Part shown: positions 17,965-26,705 of the stretch, in pieces
Layout: each line of letters opens with the position of its first letter
Numbering within the stretch: the first letter of the stretch is position 1
Assembly: GCA_027067135.1 (NCBI GenBank)
Contig: JAMOMJ010000261.1
Span: forward strand, 1 to 37,284
Length of the DNA: 37,284 bases
From: Cyclobacteriaceae bacterium
GTDB lineage: Bacteria; Bacteroidota; Bacteroidia; Cytophagales; Cyclobacteriaceae
Direction: 5' to 3'
Translations under genes and position numbers: made by a program
The notes under the pieces: model-generated
The model's input: only the letters and a program-made list of their open reading frames with translations
The model's database searches: none
Told to the model about the DNA's origin: nothing

Positions 17965-18511
17965 CTATCCGTGCAAAACACCTTGGGAATCAAGCTCTTT
18001 TATAAAAGCAACATTTTCTGTCTGAATGCTATCAGGAACAAACGTGAATTTTTTATCGAACAGCTTTTCATTTGCAAAATAGCTTACCCAATATTCATTA
18101 AATACCTAATATCCGCAAGACCTGACAGGTTTTTGTTGATAATCACTAAGTTATAGCCATTTTCGGATCACTTAATTGGGTGAAACCTGTCAGGTCTAAT
18201 CGGCTACAAATCAGAAGATTACAAATATGGTTGCGGATTTTAGGAAATAAGTGAAACACTTCTTCGGTAATCACTTCTATTTGCTGGGTTGAATTAGCTT
18301 TGATTTTATCAAACTTATGCCTAAGGATTGAGGTTTCTTCTACTTTTTCTCCCTTTTTATTATAACCTTTGGAGGCTACGATTATATTTTCTAATTCGTA
18401 ATCATTGGAATTTATCAAATGCACCGTCCAGTAATTATCAACCTTAGAGTTATCTAGTTTAATGGCAATGGTAACGCCTTCAACAGCAGGTTTTTCAATG
18501 TCTTTTTTCAT
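17965..18511 (-). pseudogene. Conserved hypothetical protein gene split by a 140-bp element (133 codons if the element plus one TSD copy is removed)
   Basis: 5' part: MKKDIEKPAVEGVTIAIKLDNSKVDNYWTVHLINSNDYELENIIVASKGYNKKG...ITEEVFHLF. 3' part in the same frame after excision: NEYWVSYFANEKLFDKKFTFVPDSIQTENVAFIKELDSQGVLHG*. Confidence 0.9.
18105..18244. mobile_element. MITE-like non-autonomous element, 140 bp, with 14-bp TIRs and 5-bp TSD
   Basis: TIRs cctaatatccgcaa (18105-18118) and ttgcggattttagg (18231-18244), one mismatch. Sub-terminal inverted agacctgacaggttt / aaacctgtcaggtct. Flanks aaata at 18100-18104 and 18245-18249. Confidence 0.9.
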
Positions 18512-19269
18512 TAAACAATTTCCTCCATTCCCATTAATTTAATCAAATGGCCTTTTAACTTGCTCTGCACTTCTTGCATATCAACTTCTTTGCCCAACTC
18601 TTGGGCAATGGAAGTAACAGCCTTATCGTCTATACCACAAGGGATGATGTTGCCAAAGTAACTAAGATCTGTGTTTACATTTAGTGCGAGGCCATGCATG
18701 GTTACCCAACGACTGGTTTTTACGCCAATTGCACATATTTTACGTGGCTTCCATAAAACTCCTTGCTCTTCTTGCTTGTCAAAATCAATCCAAACGCCTG
18801 TAAATTTCTTTACTCGACCCGCTTTTATGCCATAATCAGCCAAGGTAAGGATAACTGACTCCTCTAATAATCGAAGGTATTTATCAATATCTGTAAAGAA
18901 ATTATCAAGGTCGATTATAGGATAGCACACCAATTGGCCTGGGCCGTGATAGGTAATATCTCCTCCACGATTTATTTTGTAATAAGTAGCTTTCTTTTCT
19001 TTTAAGCCTTGCTTGTTTAATAAGAGGTTAGATTCATCTCCACTTTTACCTAAGGTATAAACGTGAGGGTGCTCTACAAACAAAATCCGATTTGGTGTGA
19101 TTTTTTGCTCTGTTTCGGGCAAATCGCGATTAGCTAATTTTAAATCTACTACAGACTTAAATACAGACTCTTGGTAATCCCAAGCTTCTTGGTAGTCTCT
19201 AAGTCCTAAATTTTGGACTTCTACTGTATGATTTTGGTTGGCGTTCAAGTGGTAAAGATACAACGTCAT
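18511..19269 (-). CDS. lipB: Lipoyl(octanoyl) transferase
   Basis: FVEHPHVYTLGKSGDESNLL, GGDITYHGPGQLVCYPIIDL, KICAIGVKTSRWVTMHGLALNVNTDLSYFGNIIPCGI. Confidence 0.96.
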   Translation of the reverse strand: MTLYLYHLNANQNHTVEVQNLGLRDYQEAWDYQESVFKSVVDLKLANRDLPETEQKITPNRILFVEHPHVYTLGKSGDESNLLLNKQGLKEKKATYYKINRGGDITYHGPGQLVCYPIIDLDNFFTDIDKYLRLLEESVILTLADYGIKAGRVKKFTGVWIDFDKQEEQGVLWKPRKICAIGVKTSRWVTMHGLALNVNTDLSYFGNIIPCGIDDKAVTSIAQELGKEVDMQEVQSKLKGHLIKLMGMEEIV

Positions 19270-19352
19270 TGCGAGTTCCTTTTTAGGAATGAAGCAATCT
19301 GTGTGTTAATCTTAACAGGTTGCTTCGGTCGTTTCTCCCTCGCAATGACGTT
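19262..19352. repeat. REP-like palindromic element with 14-bp perfect arms
   Basis: aacgtcattgcgag (19262-19275) / ctcgcaatgacgtt (19339-19352). Confidence 0.88.
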
Positions 19353-19361
19353 ATTTAATGA

Positions 19362-21269
19362 TTATTTTTTGGCTTTACCAGCCATTAGCTCAACACTGCG
19401 TTCAATAAAGTCGGTTAAATCTTTGCCAGAAAGCATATTTTGAGATAACATCCCTAAATCAAATGCTTGCTTCGCAATTTTAATTTGGTCGGCTTCTTTT
19501 TTAGCTGCAAGCACTTTACCAATTACAGAGTGGTTTGCGTTTACCGAAACATTATATGAATCTGGCATTCCGCCCATCATATTAAAGCCACCACCACCAG
19601 TTTCGGCCATGTCTTTCATTCTGCGCATAAACTCACTCATCGTAATTACAACAGGCATTTCATCTACCGATTGTGATTCCAAGGCCACTTGCATATTCGT
19701 GTTATTAATGGCTTTCTCGAATATGGCTTTCACCTTTTCTTCTTCTTCTTTAGAAAGCACACTAGCAATTTCTTCGTCTTTAGCAATCAGTTTATCAACT
19801 GTATCAGCATCCACTCGTTTAAGCTGCGTGCCTTCTAGTTTTTGCTCTAAGAAATTGATAAAATGACTGTCAATCATACTATCAAACTCAAGCACATCAT
19901 AACCTTTTTTAGTGGCAGACTGAATAAAAGCATGTTGCTTTGAAGCATCGTTTGTGTATAGATAAACCAGGTTTTTATCCTTATCTGTTTGAGTGTCTTT
20001 TACCTTGTCTTTATACTCATCTAACGTAAAAAACTTACCCTCTAAGTTTTTAAGCAACCCAAAGGATTTTGCTTTTTCATAAAACTTGTCTTCGCTAAGC
20101 ATTCCGTATTTTACAAAAATGCCGATGTCGTCCCATTTTGCTTCGTAGGCTTCACGGTCGTTTTTAAATAAGCTAGCAAGCTTATCTGCTACTTTTTTAG
20201 TGATGTGAGAGTTGATTTTCTTTACATTTCCATCTGCTTGCAAGTAACTTCTACTTACGTTTAGTGGAATGTCTGGAGAATCGAGCACACCATGTAATAA
20301 TTGCAAGAATTCAGGCACAATGTCTTTTACCTCATCGGTAATAAACACTTGCTTAGAGAATAATTGGATCTTGTTCTTCTGAATTTCAAAATCCTTTTTA
20401 ACCTTAGGGAAATAGAGAACACCCGTTAAGTTGAATGGATAATCTACGTTGAGGTGAATCCAGAAAAGAGGATCTTCCGAAAATGGATATAAGCTTTTGT
20501 AGAAAGAAATATAATCTTCATCCTTTAATTCAGATGGAGCTTTAGTCCATAATGGATTAGGATCGTTGATGATATTATCCTTTTTTACAGATTTATATTT
20601 AGGCTTGCCATCCTTGTCTTTGCCGTCTTCAACCTGCTCTTCTTTAGTTCCAAATTTAATTTCAACTGGCAAAAATTTACAGTATTTATCAAGGATACCT
20701 TGAATTCTACTTTCCTCTAAAAACTCTTCAGAGTCCTTTGCAAGGTGAAGAATAATTTCGGTACCAATGTATTTCTTTTTGCTTGGTGCAATTTCGTAAG
20801 AGGTTGAACCATCACAAGTCCATTTGGCAGCTTTAGCTCCTTCCTGATACGATAAACTATTAATTTCCACATTATCAGCCACCATAAAAGCGGAGTAAAA
20901 GCCCATTCCAAACATACCTATAATCTGCTCTTCATCGCCTTTGCCTTTGTACTTTTCAACAAACTCCTCAGCTCCAGAAAAAGCAATTTGATTGATATAC
21001 TTTTTAATTTCTTCGGCTGTCATCCCAATACCGCTATCGGTAATGGTAATGGTCTTTTTCTTTTTGTTAAAAGCCACTTCAACCCTAGGGTTAGAGTTTA
21101 CTTCTGTTTTTACTTCGCCTAGTGCAGAAAGCCTCTTAAGCTTTTGAGTAGCATCAACGGCATTTGAAACTAATTCACGTAAAAATATTTCGTGATCTGA
21201 ATAGAGAAATTTCTTAATGATTGGAAAAATATTCTCGGTGTGTATGGATATACTTCCTTGTTCCTTCAT
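19362..21269 (-). CDS. htpG: Molecular chaperone HtpG (Hsp90)
   Basis: FLRELVSNAVDATQKLK, ITDSGIGMTAEEIKKYINQIAFSGAEEFV, IGMFGMGFYSAFMVAD. Confidence 0.98.
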   Translation of the reverse strand: MKEQGSISIHTENIFPIIKKFLYSDHEIFLRELVSNAVDATQKLKRLSALGEVKTEVNSNPRVEVAFNKKKKTITITDSGIGMTAEEIKKYINQIAFSGAEEFVEKYKGKGDEEQIIGMFGMGFYSAFMVADNVEINSLSYQEGAKAAKWTCDGSTSYEIAPSKKKYIGTEIILHLAKDSEEFLEESRIQGILDKYCKFLPVEIKFGTKEEQVEDGKDKDGKPKYKSVKKDNIINDPNPLWTKAPSELKDEDYISFYKSLYPFSEDPLFWIHLNVDYPFNLTGVLYFPKVKKDFEIQKNKIQLFSKQVFITDEVKDIVPEFLQLLHGVLDSPDIPLNVSRSYLQADGNVKKINSHITKKVADKLASLFKNDREAYEAKWDDIGIFVKYGMLSEDKFYEKAKSFGLLKNLEGKFFTLDEYKDKVKDTQTDKDKNLVYLYTNDASKQHAFIQSATKKGYDVLEFDSMIDSHFINFLEQKLEGTQLKRVDADTVDKLIAKDEEIASVLSKEEEEKVKAIFEKAINNTNMQVALESQSVDEMPVVITMSEFMRRMKDMAETGGGGFNMMGGMPDSYNVSVNANHSVIGKVLAAKKEADQIKIAKQAFDLGMLSQNMLSGKDLTDFIERSVELMAGKAKK

Positions 21270-21361
21270 AATTATTTATTTTTTTGAGTGTGAGCACTCT
21301 TTATTTTAACTTTAGCCGCGGTAAGACAAATTCTATTCCAAGGAATAATATTGCTGATGTT

Positions 21362-21376
21362 GTGACATTCTGTCAC
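21362..21376. promoter_or_regulatory. Palindrome GTGACA-ttc-TGTCAC upstream of htpG (candidate operator)
   Basis: Perfect 6-bp inverted repeat about 95 bp upstream of the htpG start; a second repeat gagtg-tgag-cactc at 21286-21299. Confidence 0.35.
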
Positions 21377-21672
21377 TTTACACTAGCAAAAGGGCATAAA
21401 AAAGATGTTTTGGTTAAAAAAGCTTTAAGATACTATCATTCAGGCTTGTAATAGATTTACCTTGCGGATTTAAGGGATACTATTTCGGCTACTATCTTTT
21501 CAACCACCTTTGGTTTTTCTCTGATCCCGTACAAGATACACTTGCCACCGCCAACAGGACTAATATTTTTTTCAATTCTCTCGTTTTTATGTTTCTATAA
21601 ATGAACTAGTTAAAACAGAGATATAGTTGATAATTATATACATTTACTTATTCAAGATAATCGTTTGCATTT

Positions 21673-22809
21673 ATGGAAAATCAATCTGCTCTATTTCAAC
21701 TGGATTCAAGTGTAACCTATTTAAATGGAGCTTACATGTCTCCTCTTTTAACCTCGCTTGCAAAGATTGGAGAGAGGCAAGTAAGAGCCAAACTAACTCC
21801 TTATAAAATAGGCGCAGACAATTTTTTTGAGAACGTAAAAGCTGTTAAACAAGAGTTTTCCAGATTAATAAACTCAGTAGAACCTGATCGAATTGCCATC
21901 ATTCCATCAGTCTCTTATGGTTTAGCCAATGTGGCTAAAAATGTAGATGTAAGTGATAAAGAAATTTTGGTGGTTTCCGAACAATTTCCAAGCAATATAT
22001 ACCCTTGGAAGGAACTTGAGAAATCTCAAAACGCAAAACTTATTACCATTTCGCCTCCTGACTCCTTAGAAAATAGAGGGGAAATCTGGAATGAAAGAAT
22101 CTTAGCAGCCATTAACTCCAACACGGGAATGGTGGCTATAGCGCATACACATTGGGCAGATGGCACGTTGTTTAATTTGAAAAAGATAAGAAAAAAAACC
22201 AAAGAAATAGGTGCATTACTTATTATTGATGGTACGCAATCCGTAGGTGCTTACCCTTTTGATGTGCAAGAAATAGAGCCTGATGCATTAATTTGTGCAG
22301 GGTATAAGTGGCTTATGGGGCCGTATGGAATAGGCGTTGCGTATTACGGCCCTGCTTTTGATAATGGTACACCCATTGAGCAAAATTGGATTAACCGAAA
22401 AGATAGCGAAAATTTTGCCGCCTTGATTAATTACGAAGATAATTATCAGGCAGGAGCTATGCGGTATTCGGTTGGTGAGCAAAGTAATTTTATTTTATTG
22501 CCAATGATGCTGGAGGCCATTAGGCAACTCAATGCTTGGGGGGTGAATAGCATTCAGCAGTATTGTAAAAGCATTACCGAACAACCTCTTGCCTTGCTCA
22601 AAACGAAGGGCTATTGGGTAGAAGAGTTAGATTTTAGAGGGTCTCATTTATTTGGTATTCGTAAAGAGGGGATGAATGTTGAGCTCATTAAAGAAGAACT
22701 TGAAAAACATCATATTTTTGTATCCATAAGAGGAACTTCTATTCGAGTTTCTCCAAATGTGTATAATACAGAGGCAGATATGATGAAATTGGTAAACATT
22801 TTAAACTAG
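21673..22809 (+). CDS. Class V-fold PLP-dependent aminotransferase
   Basis: AIAHTHWADGTLFNLKKI, LLIIDGTQSVGAYPFDVQEIEPDALICAGYKWLMGPYGIGVAYYG (PLP lysine), RYSVGEQSNF. Confidence 0.92.
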   Translation: MENQSALFQLDSSVTYLNGAYMSPLLTSLAKIGERQVRAKLTPYKIGADNFFENVKAVKQEFSRLINSVEPDRIAIIPSVSYGLANVAKNVDVSDKEILVVSEQFPSNIYPWKELEKSQNAKLITISPPDSLENRGEIWNERILAAINSNTGMVAIAHTHWADGTLFNLKKIRKKTKEIGALLIIDGTQSVGAYPFDVQEIEPDALICAGYKWLMGPYGIGVAYYGPAFDNGTPIEQNWINRKDSENFAALINYEDNYQAGAMRYSVGEQSNFILLPMMLEAIRQLNAWGVNSIQQYCKSITEQPLALLKTKGYWVEELDFRGSHLFGIRKEGMNVELIKEELEKHHIFVSIRGTSIRVSPNVYNTEADMMKLVNILN

Positions 22810-22815
22810 AGAGGT

Positions 22816-23475
22816 ATGAAAAAGCTATTTGTTTTACTTATTTCTTTGCTTTCATTAAGCAATTTATATGGGCAGGAGTTCGATCGGGTGTTTGTGTTCT
22901 TAAACAAGAACCCCAATAAGGCTGTACTGCCCCAAGACTCTGTTGATGTATTAATGGAAGGGCATTTTAAGAATATGGGAGACCTGGGAATCCAAGGTAA
23001 ATTGATAAATGCAGGCCCATTTGAAGGTGGTGGAGGCTTATTTGTGATGAACTCTCCATCGGTTGATACGGTAAATCAATGGCTCCAAACCGACCCTGCG
23101 GTAAGAGCTAATAGATGGAATATTGAAATGTATCCGTTTACTACCACGGTTGGTGGTTCCTGTGTGGTTGGGGCGGCCTATGAAATGGGAATGTATTCGT
23201 TTGTGAGGTATGCACCCAGCAACGAAATTGCAAACTATAAATCGAATGCGAATGAAGCCAAAGAGGTTTCTACGAAGGAATTAATAGCAAGTTTAAACGA
23301 AACGGGAGACCTAATTATGGCAGGTTATTTTGCCAGCAATGAAGGAGGCGTTTTAGTACTAAAAGATGATTCTAGCTTAGAGAAAATTAAGTCGAGTGCA
23401 GCGGCAAATACAGGAGCTATTACATTTGAGTTTAAAGAATTATGGATTGCAAAAGGCTCCTTTTGTGAAGAGTAA
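22816..23475 (+). CDS. Secreted YCII-like domain protein
   Basis: Signal peptide MKKLFVLLISLLSLSNLYGQ; GHFKNMGDLGIQGKLINAGPFEGGGGLFVMNSPSVDTVNQWLQTDPAVRANRWNIEMYPF. Confidence 0.7.
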   Translation: MKKLFVLLISLLSLSNLYGQEFDRVFVFLNKNPNKAVLPQDSVDVLMEGHFKNMGDLGIQGKLINAGPFEGGGGLFVMNSPSVDTVNQWLQTDPAVRANRWNIEMYPFTTTVGGSCVVGAAYEMGMYSFVRYAPSNEIANYKSNANEAKEVSTKELIASLNETGDLIMAGYFASNEGGVLVLKDDSSLEKIKSSAAANTGAITFEFKELWIAKGSFCEE

Positions 23476-23484
23476 TTGCAGAAC

Positions 23485-24366
23485 ATGAAAACAATTTATT
23501 CAATAATTTTCCTTCTTGTAGCCAATTGGGCTCAAGCCCAATCTTTAAAAATTGGCATTGTGGCCGACTGCCAATTTTGCGATTGCGATTACAGCGAACG
23601 ATGGAATAATGATTACCGACAAGGGTCACCCCGCCTGCAAGAAGCGGTAGGTAAATTCAACACAAACGAGGTCGAGTTAGTATTTCATTTAGGGGATTTT
23701 ATAGACCGTGATTTTAGCAGTTTTGCTACCGTAAAACCAATCATGAATGGCTTAAAAATGCCTCACTATTTTGCGCTTGGCAATCACGATTTTTCGGTGG
23801 CAGATAGCCTTAAAGGGCAGGTTTTAGAAGCTCTTGACATGACAACGTCTTATTACACCATTGAAAAAGACCCCTGGTTGTTTATTGTGCTAGATGGAAC
23901 GGATATAAGCCCTTATAGTTCAATGGATTCTTCCAAAATAGCCTTTGCCAATGCACAAATGGAGAAGTATAAAAATGAGGGTCGGCCTCAAGCAAAGCCG
24001 TGGAACGGAGCGCTTGGGAAAGAGCAATTAAGATGGCTAGAGGCTCAACTTAATGACGCAGATAAACGAAAGCTAAATGCTATTGTGTTGGCACATTTCC
24101 CGGTGCTCCCATTGGCTGCTCTAAACCTATGGAACGATGTGGAAGTGGTACAAATTCTGGAACAACATAAAAGCGTAAAGGCTTATTTTAATGGGCATCA
24201 CCATCCTGGGAATTATGCAGAAAAAGAAGGTATTCATTATGTAACTTTTCAAGGAATGGTACTGGGTAAAGATGATACAGCCTATGCCATAATTACATTG
24301 GATAAAAAGGAAATTACCATAGAGGGCGTTGGCTGTGAGCCGTTTCGTACATTAAGAGTAAAGTAA
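23485..24366 (+). CDS. Secreted metallophosphoesterase
   Basis: Signal peptide MKTIYSIIFLLVANWAQAQ; IVADCQFCDCD, HLGDFIDRD, ALGNHDF, VLAHFPV, YFNGHHHPG. Confidence 0.93.
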   Translation: MKTIYSIIFLLVANWAQAQSLKIGIVADCQFCDCDYSERWNNDYRQGSPRLQEAVGKFNTNEVELVFHLGDFIDRDFSSFATVKPIMNGLKMPHYFALGNHDFSVADSLKGQVLEALDMTTSYYTIEKDPWLFIVLDGTDISPYSSMDSSKIAFANAQMEKYKNEGRPQAKPWNGALGKEQLRWLEAQLNDADKRKLNAIVLAHFPVLPLAALNLWNDVEVVQILEQHKSVKAYFNGHHHPGNYAEKEGIHYVTFQGMVLGKDDTAYAIITLDKKEITIEGVGCEPFRTLRVK

Positions 24367-24412
24367 ACCCTTTGGGTTAAATGGCCGTTAGTTGAAAAGT
24401 TAACTGCCTAAT

Positions 24413-25588
24413 GTGAACTACTTTTTCAAGATATTATTCCCTAGCTGCTTAGTTGCTTGCCTGTTTTTGCAAAACAGAACAACTGAAGCTTCTCCAATAA
24501 ACCCTCCGCAGTTAAATAGGGTCTGGCTAGATGGGCAACCTTATCGTTGTGATACAGCGATGTCAGCCATCTCAAGGATTTCATTGCCTTATGGCAATAA
24601 TTTTTTTACAGTAGAGTTTATTTCTATTTCCTATAGAAATCAGCACAAACTACAGTATGGGCATAAGCTTGTTGGTATCGATTCAAGTTGGGTGTTTTCG
24701 GGGAATCAACGAAGAGCTAGTTATGCAAATTTAGGCCCTGGCACATACCCCCTCAAGATGAAAGTAAGTTCTGATGGGCTCAATTGGATTGAAAGTGCAC
24801 AAGAAATTAATGTAGTGGTTACCCCTCCTTTTTGGGCAGTTTGGTGGTATCATATTTTGCTTATCGCATTTATATTTTTATTGCTTGCGGTAATTTATAA
24901 AGTGCGGGTAAACGCAGCCATTAAACAGGTGTTAGAAATAGCAGAGATAAGAAAGAAAGAGGCAGAATCTCTTCGTGTGATGATGGCGCAAGATTTTCAT
25001 GATGAAATGGGGAATAAGTTGGCTAGCATTATTGTGCTAGTAAGCACGCTTCAGTTACTAATAAAAGATAAAAATAAAGAGGTACAAAAAGCACTCTCCA
25101 GAATTGAAGTTTCCTCTAAACAATTATTCGATGGTACAAAATCTTTTATATGGTCTATTAACCCTAAAAGCGACCAAATAAGTGAGATAACAAGCTATAT
25201 TAACAATTTTGGGTCAGAACTTTTTGAGCATACACCGATTGAATTTTTGGTGGTTGATAACTTTACAGAAAGAGACAAACAGGTGAGTTTGCCTGTTGGT
25301 TTTAGCAGGCAATTATTCTTTATTTTAAAAGAAGCGATGACCAATGCATTGGTACACTCTAAAGCAAAAAACATTAAGCTTATATACGATGTGGATAAAA
25401 CAAAAAACGGTTTTGCTATTTCGGTAGAAGATGATGGTAAAGGAGTGAGTTCGGAGCAACTAGCCTCTTCGCGAGGGCTAAATAATATGAAGAGCAGAGC
25501 AATTAAGATTAATTATAATTTATCATTCTATCATAACCCTGACGGGGGGTTTGGCGTAAGAATAGAAGGAGAATTCCCTAAAAGATAG
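24413..25588 (+). CDS. Sensor histidine kinase: Y_Y_Y domain, TM segment, HisKA_3-like and HATPase_c
   Basis: LQYGHKLVGIDSSWVFSGNQRRASYANLGPGTYPLKMKVSSDG (Y_Y_Y); WWYHILLIAFIFLLLAVIYKV; AQDFHDEMGNKLASII (H box); LKEAMTNALVHSKAKNIKL; VEDDGKGV. Confidence 0.92.
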   Translation: MNYFFKILFPSCLVACLFLQNRTTEASPINPPQLNRVWLDGQPYRCDTAMSAISRISLPYGNNFFTVEFISISYRNQHKLQYGHKLVGIDSSWVFSGNQRRASYANLGPGTYPLKMKVSSDGLNWIESAQEINVVVTPPFWAVWWYHILLIAFIFLLLAVIYKVRVNAAIKQVLEIAEIRKKEAESLRVMMAQDFHDEMGNKLASIIVLVSTLQLLIKDKNKEVQKALSRIEVSSKQLFDGTKSFIWSINPKSDQISEITSYINNFGSELFEHTPIEFLVVDNFTERDKQVSLPVGFSRQLFFILKEAMTNALVHSKAKNIKLIYDVDKTKNGFAISVEDDGKGVSSEQLASSRGLNNMKSRAIKINYNLSFYHNPDGGFGVRIEGEFPKR

Positions 25589-25619
25589 GGTTGTAATACA
25601 TACTTAAACTAACATAATT

Positions 25620-26279
25620 TTGGAAAGTCAATATAAAAAACTCAACAACATGCTTGACTTTAGAACTCGAATTGTCATAATAGAAGACAATGAAGCCGTT
25701 AAAGATGGCTATGCTTTAATACTCGGAAGCAATAGTGAATATAATGTGGTGAATACCTACACGTCTGCGGAAGGCGCAATAAAAAATCTTAGAAAAGATA
25801 ACCCCGATGTAATTTTTACCGATTTAGACCTTCCAGGAATGGACGGTATAACTGGTATTAAAAAAATTAAAAAGCTAGATCCTAAAACTAAAATTATTGT
25901 AATAACGGTTCACGAAGACAGCACTAAGGTTTTTGATGCTTTGGTGGCAGGAGCCAATGGCTATATAACCAAAAGCTCTAATCATGTTGAACTGCTTCAA
26001 GCGGTAGAACAAATAATGAACGATGGAGCACCTATGAGCCCGCATGTGGCAAAAATGGTAGTAAGCTCATTTCAACGAAGCACAGATACTCCACTATCGA
26101 ATCGAGAAACGGAGATACTAAGTTTGTTATCTACAGGTAAGACGTATAGAATTGCTGCGGATGAACTCCATATTGGTATGGAAACCGTGAAGAGCCACGT
26201 AAAGAATATCTACTCCAAGCTTCATGCAAAGACGAAATCAGAAGCTCTTGAAATTGCAAGAAGAGACAATCTTATTTAG
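25620..26279 (+). CDS. LuxR/NarL-family response regulator
   Basis: VIIEDNEAVKDGY, DVIFTDLDLPGMDGITGIKKIK, LSNRETEILSLLSTGKTYRIAADELHIGMETVKSHVKNIYSKLHAKTKSEAL. The start may be the ATG at 25650. Confidence 0.95.
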   Translation: MESQYKKLNNMLDFRTRIVIIEDNEAVKDGYALILGSNSEYNVVNTYTSAEGAIKNLRKDNPDVIFTDLDLPGMDGITGIKKIKKLDPKTKIIVITVHEDSTKVFDALVAGANGYITKSSNHVELLQAVEQIMNDGAPMSPHVAKMVVSSFQRSTDTPLSNRETEILSLLSTGKTYRIAADELHIGMETVKSHVKNIYSKLHAKTKSEALEIARRDNLI

Positions 26280-26350
26280 CTCTAAAGTTATGCGCATAAT
26301 CTGAGTTTCCTTACTTCGAAAAGTGAGAAATAAAATAGTTCTTATCAGTC

Positions 26351-26388
26351 ACGCCATTCCTGCATAGGCAGGAATGGCGTTGTTTTTT
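26351..26388 (+). terminator. Rho-independent-like terminator built on a REP-like palindrome
   Basis: acgccattcctgc-atag-gcaggaatggcgt, 13-bp perfect stem followed by tgtttttt, after the response-regulator gene. Confidence 0.8.
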
Positions 26389-26705
26389 ACTAATAACGAA
26401 GGCCTTTTACCGCTTATCCCAAACCCATACCTATCTTGGGCTCCCCCATATTGATAACCCTTTTATAGTTACCGAACATTCTAAGGTTGGTTTATAAAAC
26501 GGGCTTTTCCTCCCTATTTATTAGCCATTTATTTCAATTATCAAAATTTCTATAGCCAATCTGCAACCTTTTAACTCAAAGAACCAGCCCATATTTGGCG
26601 CACATGTGGGGGAGTATAGAAGTTAAGTGATGACCAATTTTGAGATGTGGACGAGTTATACCTTGTCTGCACTTTAAATCTATTGTTCAACTTAATATTT
26701 ATTGT

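Noticed and set aside
17971-18156. + strand 61-aa ORF
   Set aside because: It is antisense to the 3' part of the split gene (NEYWVSYFANEKLFDKKFTF...) and the MITE end; no independent coding support.
21457-21594. Short minus-strand open frame between htpG and the aminotransferase gene (KHKNERIEKNISPVGGGKCILYGIREKPKVVEKIVAEIVSLKSAR*)
   Set aside because: Looks protein-like but has no ATG/GTG start, and an overlapping frame (LKKILVLLAVASVSCTGSEKNQ) looks equally plausible. Could be a gene remnant; not supportable from sequence alone.
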